This document shows positions 8,688-18,900 of a stretch of 64,000 nt of DNA, in pieces. Source of the stretch: UBA11740 sp035635855 (GTDB lineage Bacteria; Acidobacteriota; Blastocatellia; Pyrinomonadales; Pyrinomonadaceae); NCBI GenBank assembly GCA_035635855.1, contig DASQAF010000027.1, forward strand, positions 1 through 64,000, in the 5' to 3' direction. Under the pieces are notes generated by a model that was not told where the DNA came from, did not search any database, and was given only the letters and a program-made list of their open reading frames with translations. Both the position numbers and the translations under genes were made by a program. Numbering within the stretch: the stretch's first letter is position 1; each line of letters opens with the position of its first letter.

Positions 8688-10142
8688 CTACGGCGGTCTT
8701 TGCCAGCCACCCAGCGCTTCTTCTATCACTGTTGCTGCCGCTAATACGGTTCGTTCATCAAACGGCCGGCCCATAATCTGTACACCGATGGGCAATCCTT
8801 CCGCAGAGCGGCCGGCGGGAACAACTGCGCTTGGCAAACCAAAAACGTTAGCAGCATGGCTATAACCGAATGCTCGGAAGATGCTGAGCGATTGCCCTCT
8901 GACGTCAATGCGCGACGCGCCGTGCGCGAATGCCGGCCCGGCGCCTACGGGCATGACAATCAGCGGCGTGGTTTTCATCCATCGCAGAATCCCTTCGCGC
9001 AAACGCTCGCGCTCGACCAGAGTCCTGGCTAGCGCTTCCGCCCGCTCGATTTTCGCGCCCAGGTCATTCTCTTCCCTGGCGTCAGCTTGCAAAGCGCGAC
9101 TTACCAGAGGACCCGCCTCGGATTCCCTGCCCCGATAAAACTCCCGAAGTTGTTCACGGGCCGCGCGGGAGAACAAATCGATCCAAACTCGAGAGCCCTC
9201 GGATATTCCCGGCGGCTTTGCTTCATTCACTTCAAGACCGGCTTCGCTAAGAGCTTTCGCGGCGGCCCTCACGGCTTCCGTAGTCTCTTCAGTAACCGGG
9301 ACAGCGTTGTCACCAGTAAAGAAAGCGGCCCGCATACCGGCAAGCGATACTGCCGACAACTGGGATGACGATACGTCATCGTTATTTTCAAATTGGGGCG
9401 CGTCTGAGATGACACTGAACAATAAGTCGAGATCTTTGACGTACCGGGCCATCGGTCCAACGCATTCGCCTAACGAAAGTAGCCCCGTCGCGGCCGGCGT
9501 GTGGCCATCCGCCGGCACTCGCCCAGCCGTCGGCTTTAACCCAACGATCCCGCAAAAATGTGCGGGCACGCGAATGGATCCGGAGAGATCGCTCCCGAGG
9601 CCAGCCGGAGAAATACATGCCGCGATGGCCGCTGCTTCGCCGCCGCTGGAACCGCCAGGTGTCATGAGCGGGTTATGAGGGTTATTGGTACGGCCAAAGA
9701 CCGGATTGTCGGTTTCATACGGGATAGCCATCTCCGGCGTGTTCGTCTTGCCGAGAATGATCGCGCCTGCTGCCCTGAGCCGCGCCACAACTGTCGCGTC
9801 GCGATCCGGAACATGGTCTGCGCACAGGCGCGAGCCACCGGTCGTGCGCAGGCCTCGAGTATCAATCGTGTCCTTTATTGTGAGTGGTACACCATGAAGC
9901 GGGCCAACCTCATCACCTCGAGTTAACGCAGCTTCGGCGATACGAGCCTGATCGATAGCGTCGTCAGCGAGCGTGACGATCGCGTTGAGAGATGGATTGA
10001 TTTCTTCAATGCGCTGAAGATACGCTTCGACAACTGCGACGGGTGAGACGGAACGCGATCGAATCAGAACCGCGAGTTCAGTGGCAGATTTGGTGGTCAG
10101 CTTCTCAGTCAAGCTCTTACTTTCCGCCGGCTCTTGCCGCAA
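8688..10142 (-). CDS. Amidase-signature hydrolase
   Basis: This 484-aa protein belongs to the amidase signature family (GatA-like fold), which hydrolyses amides through a Ser-cisSer-Lys triad. Visible are Lys90 (PLTIKDTIDT), the TPGGSSGGEAAAIA loop with Ser165, and nucleophile Ser189 in GSDLSGSIRVPAHFCG. One Gly of the usual DxGGS motif is Ser187 here. No gatB or gatC gene is adjacent, so a stand-alone amidase is more likely than a tRNA amidotransferase subunit. The listed start is a TTG. A second TTG 10 codons in, with an upstream GGAAAG, is an alternative. The substrate cannot be read from the sequence. Confidence 0.85.
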   Translation of the reverse strand: MRQEPAESKSLTEKLTTKSATELAVLIRSRSVSPVAVVEAYLQRIEEINPSLNAIVTLADDAIDQARIAEAALTRGDEVGPLHGVPLTIKDTIDTRGLRTTGGSRLCADHVPDRDATVVARLRAAGAIILGKTNTPEMAIPYETDNPVFGRTNNPHNPLMTPGGSSGGEAAAIAACISPAGLGSDLSGSIRVPAHFCGIVGLKPTAGRVPADGHTPAATGLLSLGECVGPMARYVKDLDLLFSVISDAPQFENNDDVSSSQLSAVSLAGMRAAFFTGDNAVPVTEETTEAVRAAAKALSEAGLEVNEAKPPGISEGSRVWIDLFSRAAREQLREFYRGRESEAGPLVSRALQADAREENDLGAKIERAEALARTLVERERLREGILRWMKTTPLIVMPVGAGPAFAHGASRIDVRGQSLSIFRAFGYSHAANVFGLPSAVVPAGRSAEGLPIGVQIMGRPFDERTVLAAATVIEEALGGWQRPP

Positions 10143-10240
10143 AGCTCCGTAGGAGCGGGATGTTTAGAGAACCTACGGCCTCGCAAAACTAAGCTCCTTT
10201 AGGAGCGAGATATTTACATGCCGCTCCTAAAGGAGCTTTT
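10143..10240. repeat. GCTCC...GGAGC palindrome cluster
   Basis: Three short hairpins of one family sit together: GCTCC-GTA-GGAGC (10144-10156), GCTCCTTTAGGAGC (10193-10206) and GCTCCTAAAGGAGC (10223-10236). The last two form a larger inverted repeat with 16-bp arms, and the last is followed by TTTT. No gene is present. They resemble REP-type elements. Confidence 0.65.
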
Positions 10241-10347
10241 CAAATCTGAAGGCACTCTCGATCTATAAACATCGCGCACCTAACGGCGCTGAACTGTGGA
10301 AATTTCAATTTGTAGAAGCGGCTTGCGGGTGATTCGAAGGGTGTTGC

Positions 10348-10377
10348 TTGACACTCTCGCAAGCGCGCATTTAGACT
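10348..10377 (+). promoter_or_regulatory. Candidate mdh promoter
   Basis: A perfect -35 box TTGACA (10348-10353) is followed after 18 bp by TAGACT (10372-10377), which matches the -10 consensus at four of six positions. A start near 10384 would place the hairpin array at 10400-10487 inside the mRNA leader of mdh. This is inferred from motif matching only. Confidence 0.4.
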
Positions 10378-10399
10378 CGCTTTTCTTTCAAACAGGTAG

Positions 10400-10487
10400 C
10401 GCAAGTTGTTAACTTGCGTCATTTTTTCATCGCCAACCAAGACAAGTTAACAACTTGTCCTAGATCGCGGCAAGTTAGCAACTTGCC
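10400..10487 (+). repeat. Triple hairpin array in mdh leader
   Basis: Three 19-nt palindromes with 8-bp arms and 3-nt loops lie in a row: CGCAAGTT-GTT-AACTTGCG (10400-10418), GACAAGTT-AAC-AACTTGTC (10441-10459) and GGCAAGTT-AGC-AACTTGCC (10469-10487). The outer base pairs differ among copies but pairing is always kept. The first is followed by TCATTTTTT, which looks terminator-like. The last ends 8 nt before the mdh Shine-Dalgarno sequence. Confidence 0.75.
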
Positions 10488-10509
10488 CTACTGCAAAGGA
10501 CCGAAACAA

Positions 10510-11442
10510 ATGGGAGCACGAAAGAAAATTACTGTCGTAGGCGCCGGTAACGTGGGCGCAACGGCCGCGCATTGGCTGGCCGCGAAAGAATTGGGCGACG
10601 TGGTGCTGGTTGACATTGTGGAAGGCGTGCCGCAGGGCAAGGCGCTCGATCTCGCCGAAGCCGCGCCGGTCGAAGGCTTTGACGTGCGGCTGACCGGAAG
10701 CAATACCTACGACGAAACGGCCGGCTCGGACGTTGTGATCATTACTGCGGGCCTGCCGCGCAAACCCGGCATGAGCCGCGACGATCTTCTGCGCACGAAC
10801 GCGGACATCGTCGGGAAAGTCGTCGACGAGTGCGTCAAGCATTCGCCCGAGTCGATCCTGATCATTGTTTCGAATCCGCTGGACGCGATGTGCCAGGTAG
10901 CGCTGCGCCGCTCAGGCTTTCCCAAGCACCGCGTGATCGGGATGGCCGGCGTGCTGGATTCCGCGCGCATGCGTTGCTTTCTCGCTGAGGCGCTGGATGT
11001 TTCGGTTGAGAACGTCACCGCCTTCGTGCTCGGCGGCCACGGAGACACGATGGTGCCGCTGCCGCGCTATTCAACCTGTGCCGGAATACCGATTACTGAA
11101 TTACTCTCGAAAGAACAGATCGATGCGATCGTCAAACGCACCGCCGGCGGCGGCGCCGAGATCGTGAACCTCTTGAAAACCGGATCGGCCTACTATGCGC
11201 CATCCGCCGCGGCGGTGGAGATGGCCGAATCGATTCTGAAGGACAAGAAGAAGATTCTGCCGTGCGCGGCTTACCTCGAAGGCGAGTACGGAATTAACGG
11301 ATTGTATGTCGGCGTACCGTGCAAGCTCGGCGCGAAAGGACTCGAACAGGTGATTGAGATTACCTTAACTGCGGAAGAGCGGATCGCCTTGCAGAAGAGC
11401 GCTGCGGCCGTGCAGGAACTGGTCAACGTGCTGGGAATCTAG
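10510..11442 (+). CDS. mdh: Malate dehydrogenase (LDH-like type)
   Basis: The 310-aa enzyme interconverts malate and oxaloacetate with NAD(H) in the TCA cycle. It has the Rossmann loop VVGAGNVGATAA, Asp35 (VLVDIVEG, favouring NAD), the substrate arginines Arg84 and Arg90 in LPRKPGMSR, NPLD and the catalytic His177 in GGHGDTMVPL. Arg at the specificity position (LPRK) marks malate rather than lactate dehydrogenase. The ATG at 10510 is chosen because AAAGGA lies 8 nt upstream and the protein then starts like its family; the longer frame upstream only reads through palindromes. It works in the same cycle as the sdh genes at 19-23 kb. Confidence 0.95.
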   Translation: MGARKKITVVGAGNVGATAAHWLAAKELGDVVLVDIVEGVPQGKALDLAEAAPVEGFDVRLTGSNTYDETAGSDVVIITAGLPRKPGMSRDDLLRTNADIVGKVVDECVKHSPESILIIVSNPLDAMCQVALRRSGFPKHRVIGMAGVLDSARMRCFLAEALDVSVENVTAFVLGGHGDTMVPLPRYSTCAGIPITELLSKEQIDAIVKRTAGGGAEIVNLLKTGSAYYAPSAAAVEMAESILKDKKKILPCAAYLEGEYGINGLYVGVPCKLGAKGLEQVIEITLTAEERIALQKSAAAVQELVNVLGI

Positions 11443-11461
11443 GTCGCGCATCAAAAATGAA

Positions 11462-11488
11462 GGGCAGCGATTTTATCGATCGCCGCCC
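11462..11488. terminator. Hairpin between convergent genes
   Basis: GGGCAGCGAT and ATCGCCGCCC pair with one mismatch around a 7-nt loop, between the convergent mdh gene and the secreted-protein gene. There is no clear T-run on either side, so termination is plausible but not proven. Confidence 0.5.
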
Positions 11489-11513
11489 TACTTCCGGTTA
11501 AATCATCCGAAAA

Positions 11514-14500
11514 TCACTTCTTACTCTGGCTCTTCGGCACGCTGACTGTAACAGTACTCGTGCTGACGTTGCCCACGCCATCCGTACACGTAATCGTGAT
11601 CGTGTACACGCGCCCGGTACCGGTCCCCGATCGCTCTGAGCGCAGACGCACGTGATGCGCATCCACGATCTCCCAGTCGGGAGATGTGTCGCCGTCCCCC
11701 AGGCCATTGATCGGTTCGTTGCTGGTTACCGTCAGCACACAGGTGACGGCCCCACAATTATCGGTGGCGTTATAGTTCACGGTCACGTTAACCATCTGAT
11801 GGTTTGGTGGCCACAATGAGTCTGGACTGGCCGAAGCACCAGTGATCACGGGTGGTGGATTCGAAGCAGTGATCTGTTTTGTCGAAGAGTTGTTGCTCGA
11901 ATCGTTATCAGGAGTTGTGGAGCTAATCGTGGCGGTATTACTGACGATTGTGCCATCGGTTAGCGAACAATCCACAGTGGCGACCAGCGTGATCGTCTCT
12001 GAAGCGCCCGAGGCCAGCGACGCGAAAGTCACGGTGCGGTTGTTGCCCGAACCACCGCAGACGCCGCTGCCGGTCGACGAGCACGAGACGAACGTTACTG
12101 ACGAAGGTAGATTGTCCGTGACCACCACGGAATTCGCAGTGCTTGGACCATTGTTGGTTGCCGTAATCTTGTAGGTTACGTTATCACCAGTTGTCACAAT
12201 GTCCGAGACAGCCGTTTTGCTGATCGATAAGTCAGCCTGAACGGAAACGATGCTCTGCACGACCACGTTATCGAACATCACGCCGCACTGATGGCCGGGC
12301 CGAACGTCGGCGCAAGTTCCAAAACCGTCCTGAGTGAATTCAAAACGCAGTTGAGCGGTTGCTCCCGCCAGCCCGCCAGCGCCAGGGAACTTCAGGTGAA
12401 CGTGCTTGAAGCCCAGTGAATCGCCGGCCCATACAGACATGTCGCCGTTCGGGAAGTAACCAGCGGCGCTATTGCGCGGCAAGTGCTTGGAATAATGCTG
12501 GAAGGAGCCAGTTTTAAATTCCTCCTCGAAGGCTTCCGCGAGTGCTGAGATGGCGACCCTTCCCACCGTTTGATCGGTAATGCGCAAGAAGAAGCCATCG
12601 TAGGCGAGGATGTTGAAAGCTGGATCATCTTCGGTGTCATAGGCGACATCCATATCAACCGTTATGTATTCGGCGTTCGCCGGAACTGCGAAAGTCGGAC
12701 TGACCAATCGCTCAAAACGATTGTTGCCGGTGGACCCACTTCCATCATTCGCGTTGATATGGAAGGCAGCGTTTGACGTCGTCCCAAATAGAGTATTGTT
12801 CGTCGTCCAGGGCACAGTCGAGCTGCCCGCGCCATGAAGCGCCGTCCAGCCGGCAGGCAGACTGCCAGGCGCAACACCATTGAAGTCCTGCGTCAGCAGG
12901 GTCGTCGGCCCCGGAGTTCCAGTCGATTGAGTGAATAGAAGAGTATTCGTTCCTTGCGTACTAGACACTCCGAGCGATAGCTCGATATGCGTTCCTTTCA
13001 CAAATGACGGAGACAGTTGCAATACATAATCGGTGGTGTTTGCCGCTGAGCCGCCAGGTGCGAGATCAGGATAAGTTGAGCTGGGCTGCGTAACCGTGAC
13101 TCCCGGTGTGGTTGTCGACAGGTTACCGCTGATGGTGGTGACGGCTCCCGCGCTGAGTGGATTAGTGACATAGTTTCGCAACGGCATCTTCAGATTTATC
13201 TGCTCGCCGGCGTCGATGAAACCATTCGCGTTACTGTCAGTGAACGTCACCGTACCAAGATCAAGCGAGGTCTTGACGGCTGGCGCGCGCTTGAAGAATA
13301 CGTCAGGTGTGCTGAAATTGCCCACAGGTTGCTGATCGGCGAAGCCCTTGAGTTCCGTGCCGGCCCAAACCACAAATAGCTGGCCTCCTTGCGCCACGGC
13401 CTGGTTGTAATCTCCCAGGTTCGGCTGACCCGTGTCGTTGCCCCAGCCAGCGTTGAAGGGTCGATCCGTTAACGGCATCGGCTTGCTCCAGGTCACACCA
13501 GCGTTGTCTGAAAAGAGATAGGTCGTTTCGCTTAGGTCGCCATTCGCCGCGATCCCCTGGTCGTAATAAAAGACGTAGACGCGGCCAGTGTTTTTATCCA
13601 CCGTGACCCAGGGGAACCACTGAGCGCGGTCGCTTCCCGGCCTGCTGTCGAGCACTATGGGCGGTGAGAAAGTTAGGCCGGTGTCGATGCTACGCTGAAA
13701 CGCGATGTCAGAGCCATCGTGATTGTTGTTGTTAGCGTAGACAACATAGATGTCGCCGCTGTTCAAGCCGGTCGAGTTGTCCACTGCAAGAGAAGGAGAA
13801 GTATTAACGCGGTCATTACCTAACACCTGGTCCATGGTAAGGAAATGAGTGGGAGCTATATTAACTGGAGCGCTCCATGACGCCCCGCTATTGATTGAGC
13901 GGGAGAAGCCGACGTTCTGATTATTTCCGCCCGGGAATCGTCTCCAGGCCACGTAGGCATTTGTGGAGCCGTTTCCTACGAAACCGGGAATAGACGCCTG
14001 GCCATCGGCGGCAGTCGCGCCGACGATCTGACGCGCCGACCATGTCGGCGGATTGGCCGTGATGTTATCTGAGAATGTCGTTGAGATTTCGACCCCGCCA
14101 GGTGCGAAAGGAGTGAAGTTTGACCAGCTTATCATCACACGCCCTGTATCGGGATCGACGTCCGCAAACTCCTTGTCTGCTGCGTCGCGCGGGTTTCCGG
14201 TCGTAACACTAAAGGCCCCGTGAGGGTTGGTGATGGTAGTGACTTCGTACGGGCCAGTCCAGGTGTGTCCGTTATCGGTTGAGCGATGAACGCACATCGT
14301 CTGGACAGCCTTTTTCACCATGCTGGGATTGATGATCGTTTTGACGCATATGGAAACGTAGATGAACGTGCTGCCACCGATATATTCGACTTCCGGATCG
14401 CCAAAGACCTGGGGATAGTTTGTTCCGGCGATGGAATCGGCTGCGATGGATCCTGCGCCAACTCCAGGTGTCGGAAGCTGTCCACCATCAACAAAAGTCA

Positions 14501-15092
14501 CACCGCCGTCATCCGAGTAAGTGAAACCTGAGACTGAGACCGGATTTGCCGAGAAGCCGCGCGTGTCATTCACTCCCACGACGATGTGCTGTCCGGTACT
14601 GTCGACTGCGATTGACAGTTCGGCCTGACCGCCCGCCGGTGCTTCACCTAAATCGTCATCCCCCTCTTCTCCGTCGCCTGAGCCACCCGGGGACGAGGCG
14701 GCGAAACCCGTTCCGGACTTTTGCTGGTCTGCTCTCGCGCGGGCCTTGGCAATGGCTTTAGCCAGTTTACCAGTAGCGGCCAACTGCGCGAGGCGGCCTG
14801 CCGCGGACATCTGGTCCACAGCGATTGCATCACCGCTGTTCTCATCTCCGGCCGGCGACTTCGCCAGTTCCGGCGCCACTTTCTTTTCGGGACTCGGCTG
14901 TTGGGTTGGCTGGAGAGTAACCGACGGCTGTTTAGTCGCCGAATTCCTGGCAATACGTTTGGCGCGATTGGTTGACGGCCTGTCCTCACGCTTATTGTTT
15001 CGCTTGGCATCACTACTTTGGAGGACCAACAATGGCAACGACACCGCTCCAATGGCGATGAGAATCCAGGCAGTTTTGATCTTCATATCCAT
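11514..15092 (-). CDS. Secreted BNR/sialidase-fold protein with DUF11
   Basis: This 1192-aa protein has a signal peptide (about 3-30) and a charged, disordered region up to about 150. A long domain follows with repeated Asp-box/BNR motifs (TYSDDGGVTF, RSTDNGHTW, RSINSGASW, FSDNAGVTWSKP), suggesting a sialidase-type beta-propeller. Next is a jelly-roll-like segment around QDFNGVAPGSLPAGW, then a DUF11/CARDB-type Ig-like repeat (ADLSISKTAVSDIVTTGDNV), and a C-terminal Ig-like domain around DNCGAVTCVLTVTSNEPING. Catalytic sialidase residues were not recognised, so enzymatic activity is not claimed. It is probably exported; no anchor motif is evident at the Ser/Lys-rich end. An ATG two codons downstream is an alternative start. 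Confidence 0.8.
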   Translation of the reverse strand: MDMKIKTAWILIAIGAVSLPLLVLQSSDAKRNNKREDRPSTNRAKRIARNSATKQPSVTLQPTQQPSPEKKVAPELAKSPAGDENSGDAIAVDQMSAAGRLAQLAATGKLAKAIAKARARADQQKSGTGFAASSPGGSGDGEEGDDDLGEAPAGGQAELSIAVDSTGQHIVVGVNDTRGFSANPVSVSGFTYSDDGGVTFVDGGQLPTPGVGAGSIAADSIAGTNYPQVFGDPEVEYIGGSTFIYVSICVKTIINPSMVKKAVQTMCVHRSTDNGHTWTGPYEVTTITNPHGAFSVTTGNPRDAADKEFADVDPDTGRVMISWSNFTPFAPGGVEISTTFSDNITANPPTWSARQIVGATAADGQASIPGFVGNGSTNAYVAWRRFPGGNNQNVGFSRSINSGASWSAPVNIAPTHFLTMDQVLGNDRVNTSPSLAVDNSTGLNSGDIYVVYANNNNHDGSDIAFQRSIDTGLTFSPPIVLDSRPGSDRAQWFPWVTVDKNTGRVYVFYYDQGIAANGDLSETTYLFSDNAGVTWSKPMPLTDRPFNAGWGNDTGQPNLGDYNQAVAQGGQLFVVWAGTELKGFADQQPVGNFSTPDVFFKRAPAVKTSLDLGTVTFTDSNANGFIDAGEQINLKMPLRNYVTNPLSAGAVTTISGNLSTTTPGVTVTQPSSTYPDLAPGGSAANTTDYVLQLSPSFVKGTHIELSLGVSSTQGTNTLLFTQSTGTPGPTTLLTQDFNGVAPGSLPAGWTALHGAGSSTVPWTTNNTLFGTTSNAAFHINANDGSGSTGNNRFERLVSPTFAVPANAEYITVDMDVAYDTEDDPAFNILAYDGFFLRITDQTVGRVAISALAEAFEEEFKTGSFQHYSKHLPRNSAAGYFPNGDMSVWAGDSLGFKHVHLKFPGAGGLAGATAQLRFEFTQDGFGTCADVRPGHQCGVMFDNVVVQSIVSVQADLSISKTAVSDIVTTGDNVTYKITATNNGPSTANSVVVTDNLPSSVTFVSCSSTGSGVCGGSGNNRTVTFASLASGASETITLVATVDCSLTDGTIVSNTATISSTTPDNDSSNNSSTKQITASNPPPVITGASASPDSLWPPNHQMVNVTVNYNATDNCGAVTCVLTVTSNEPINGLGDGDTSPDWEIVDAHHVRLRSERSGTGTGRVYTITITCTDGVGNVSTSTVTVSVPKSQSKK

Positions 15093-15300
15093 TACTCTCC
15101 CAGCTATTTAGTTTTCACGAGTTAAATCAAGCGCGCTTTCAGTTTCCAGGTTTAATGCCTGTGAACAGAGGTTAGATCCGACAAACGCGCGCGGTTTTTA
15201 GCAAGCTGCGATTCAATGAGGCGGCTAAGATAACAGAAACTTTCGAGAAGTCAATTAAATCTTTGCCCAACTTCAGAGCAGGGCGATTGGCGCGAGCCTC

Positions 15301-15927
15301 TCAGAAGTTTGGGCGTCGACCGGCGATCACGTTTGCGGTTTCCTGAACCTCCGAGCACTTGCCGGTGCGATCGAACTTGATCACCACTGCTATCTGCCCA
15401 TTGTTGCCAGCCTCGGCGATGACCCTGGTCGTACCAAGAGCCGTGATCCCATCCGAATTTCTTAGGGCCTTCAAAGTGTCATCAGGCTTGGAGAATTCCA
15501 GGAATCCATCCTGGTGAAACTCCTGAGTCAGTCGCAGCCACGCGGTCACTGCAGACAGCGCGCGGCGTTCATCCTTAACCGTGATCAGTTTCGATCGAAA
15601 TATTGTTTCCAGGACCGTCGTGTCAGGAATCTGCTCAACTCTGCGATCCGTGCTCGTCACGACGAGGTTATTATAGGTTAGAGCCTCAGGGAGAACCTGG
15701 GCGACCGGGTAACGCGGGTACCGCAGGATGTAAAACCGCTCGGAAGGAAAAGCTTGCATGACCGCGGCATCATCTATCGAAACAATTGAACCGCCTTGCG
15801 CACCCGGCATCCGAGCCAACCATCGGTGGATTGCGTCACGTCCATCTTTCTCCGAGATTCGTTCGCTTAACTGCGCCGGCAGGAACCATGTTCCGACAAC
15901 CAGCACGATAATAAGAAATCTGTTCAT
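15301..15927 (-). CDS. Hypothetical exported protein
   Basis: The 208-aa protein does not resemble a family I recognise. It has a hydrophobic N-terminus (MNRFLIIVLVVGTWFLPA) that could be a signal peptide or anchor, and a soluble alpha/beta-looking remainder ending in AGRRPNF. The ATG at 15927 is preferred over an in-frame TTG at 15942; the distance from the upstream kinase stop is then only 15 nt. It is therefore probably co-transcribed with, and perhaps accessory to, the kinase-TPR receptor. Confidence 0.65.
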   Translation of the reverse strand: MNRFLIIVLVVGTWFLPAQLSERISEKDGRDAIHRWLARMPGAQGGSIVSIDDAAVMQAFPSERFYILRYPRYPVAQVLPEALTYNNLVVTSTDRRVEQIPDTTVLETIFRSKLITVKDERRALSAVTAWLRLTQEFHQDGFLEFSKPDDTLKALRNSDGITALGTTRVIAEAGNNGQIAVVIKFDRTGKCSEVQETANVIAGRRPNF

Positions 15928-15942
15928 CCTGATTTCCGCCAA

Positions 15943-18900
15943 TCACTTCAGCTTTTCATAGTCCTTCTTTGCTTCGATCAGAATCGGAAGATCCGCATCG
16001 GCGTCTTTCCAGAGCGCAAAGAAATCCTCGTAGGCCTTGCGCGCCCCGGCTCTGTCACCATTTAGTGCCGACGCCTGAGCGAGTCCCAGATACGCCCTCG
16101 GATACAGAGGGGATCGAGGCGCCCAGCCCCGGTGTTCGATGATCTTTTTAAACTCGGCCGCCGCTTGTGTTCCTTTATGCAGGCTCAGGAACGCCTGTCC
16201 CCGGAAGTATTGCGGCCAAAAGGCGCCCACGATCTCATAGCGGTATGCCGACTCCAACAATTGGACTGCGCGGGCGGAGTCACCGCGGTGCAGTGCGATC
16301 AGAGCATGGTTTAAAGGCCAGTAGACGGTGTTCACCAAAGTATCATCGGGAAAGCGCTTGGATATTTCGTCCATCAGAGGCTGGCTACGTTCGGTGTCGC
16401 CGCAAAGTGCGAAAGCCGCGGATGCAGCTTGCACGGTTGCGGTGACGCGCGAGATGCCAAACGCTTTCGCTGCCAGATCGTTAACGCGATCGCAACGCCC
16501 GAAGAGGCCTTCGGTCTGCATTTGTCCCGCCAGCAAAAGTGCGGCGCCATCATTCTGTTTGTGTCCGAACGCTGATTCCACGGCTCGTTGATTGAGCTCT
16601 CGCTCTTTTTGCAACTGGCCGAAAAACGCCGCCACCTCCGCTTGCCATGCCAGGGCGTTATATTCGTCCGGCCGTCCCGCCCACCAATCGAGCTGTTGCT
16701 TCATTGCCGGCGCATCACCCTTCACAAAGGCAATTGAATAGAGGCCGTTGCGGATAAAAGTAGAATCCAGCTTCAGCTCCAGGGCCCGACGGTAAACTTC
16801 TCTCGCCTCATCGAACCGACCGAGTTCAATAAAAGCCACTGCCAGGTTATCGCGCGGCGCCGCCGCGTTTGGATTCAAGCGAATCGCCTCTCGGGCTTCC
16901 TCTATCGCCTTATCAAGGAGGCCATCACCGTCATACACGTTCGACAATTGGATATGCGGGATCGGATCGTTTGGGTAGGTGCGCTTCCAGAGTTCCAGCG
17001 TCTCAATGTACTTTTCCCGTTCTCTCGTCACGAGAGTGTGCCTGTACGCCGTTATGTAAAACTTTTCCCGCTCGCTGACGCGATCGCGCAAGGCAAAGGC
17101 CTTCTGCGCCGCGTCCGTAGCGAGATCACGTTGTGCCGTATTAGCGTAAGCCGATGCCAAACGCGCATAGGCAATTGCGAAATTATTATCGAGTTCGATG
17201 GCCCGTTTGAAAAACGGTATGGCTTCCGGGTAGCTGCCTTTCAGATGATGTTCCAAACCAATCGAATAGGCTTTAAAGGCTTCGAGAGATGAAGTTGTGG
17301 CTTGCTCGATCGGAGCATCGAATTTCTGAATCGAGGCCAGCGATTCTCCCAGTTCCTTGCGCAGCCTGGTGGTGGCCTCGCCGAGCTTCTTAATCACTTG
17401 CTCTTTGCTCTCGGCCTCGACCTGTTCCCGTGCCAGCGCGTCGCCGGTTTGCGCGTTGATGGCTTCGACAGTCATGACGTAGTGACTTCCGACGCCGGTA
17501 ATTGAGCCGGCCAGAAACACTTTCAACCCCTGCCGCAGACAGATCTCGCGAGCCAGATCGCGCGTCACCCGCTCGTCAGGCGAGCGGCCAAGGAAGCGCA
17601 GCGCATCGCGCACTCGTTGGTCGCCAAAGATATTCAGGAAAGGCGACTGGCCCAGTTGCACCGTCAGCACTTGCTTCAGTGTGCCGTCGAATACCGCATC
17701 GCCGGTGTCGTTGACAAAGTCGGCAATCAGGATTGTGTCCTTATCCGTAAGCGGGGCGGTCCTGCGAAAAAAAGCAAAATACGCTGCTGTCGCCGCCAGC
17801 AAGAGCACCGCCAGCCCGGCTACCATGGCGATCCGGCGATGGCGTTTAATCTCGCCAACCACGTAACCGACGCTGGAGGCGCGCGTAGAGGGCGAAGTAG
17901 AATATCTATTCGTTGTCCGGCCCTCGCTTCGTGCCCAACCGGTCCAACTGAAGCGGCTCTCTCCACTGCCGGGAGTCGACGAGCCGGTCGCGTAGATGCT
18001 GCCGCCGTCCAATTGCCGCCGCAATTCCTTGATTTCAATCGCCACGTCCTTGATCGACTGATAGCGTTCCTCCGCATCTTTTTCCAGACAGCGCCGTATG
18101 ATCTTTTGCAATTCCGCGGGCGCAGCGGGGTTGAAGTCGCTGACGGGCGGCGGCGGCTCGCGAATGATCTTGTTTAGCCTGTCAATCCGGTCTTTGCCCT
18201 CGAATGCCTTATGTCCAGTCACGGCTTCATACAAAATGCAGCCAAAGGAAAAGATGTCGGAACGCTGATCGATCTCGTCTGTTTCGCCCTGTGCCTGCTC
18301 TGGGGACATATAACCGGCCGTGCCCAAAACCAGGCCGTATACGGAGTGTGATTCCGGAATCGTGGCCGTAACAAACTCGCTCGCCTCACTGCTCATAGTC
18401 GACGATTGCGGCGGCTCAATAAGCTTGGCAAGTCCGAAATCGAAAATCTTGGCATGACCATCGCGGGTGATCATGATGTTCTCAGGCTTAAGATCGCGAT
18501 GCACAATTCCAGCAGCATGCGCCTTTGACAGACCTTCAGCCGCGTGCTGAAAGAGCTGTAGCAGCTTGGGCAAATCCTGGCTGAGATCGAGAATGCATTG
18601 GCGCAGGGTTTGGCCGTCGATGAACTCCATCGCGATGAAGTTCACCCCGTCGGCCTCGCCAATCTCATAAATATGCGAGATGTTGGGATGATTCAGCGCC
18701 GCCGCTGCTTTCGCTTCTTGCACGAAGCGCCGCATCCGATCCTCATTGGCGGCCAGCTCAGTCGGTAAAATCTTCAGCGCGACTTTGCGGTCGAGCCGAA
18801 CGTCGCGCGCAAGATAGACCTCGCCCATGCCGCCTCGGCCCAGCAGCGAAAGGATCTTGTAATGAGCGATAGATTGGCCGATGACGGCCGCGGATCCAGG

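Noticed and set aside
8688..10142. GatA subunit of the Glu-tRNA amidotransferase
   Set aside because: No gatB or gatC genes adjoin it, and the motif around the nucleophile deviates (DLSGS); a generic amidase is safer.
10400..10487. Possible CRISPR-like array
   Set aside because: There are only three units, each a perfect palindrome with 22- and 9-nt gaps, far too short for spacers, and no cas genes are present.
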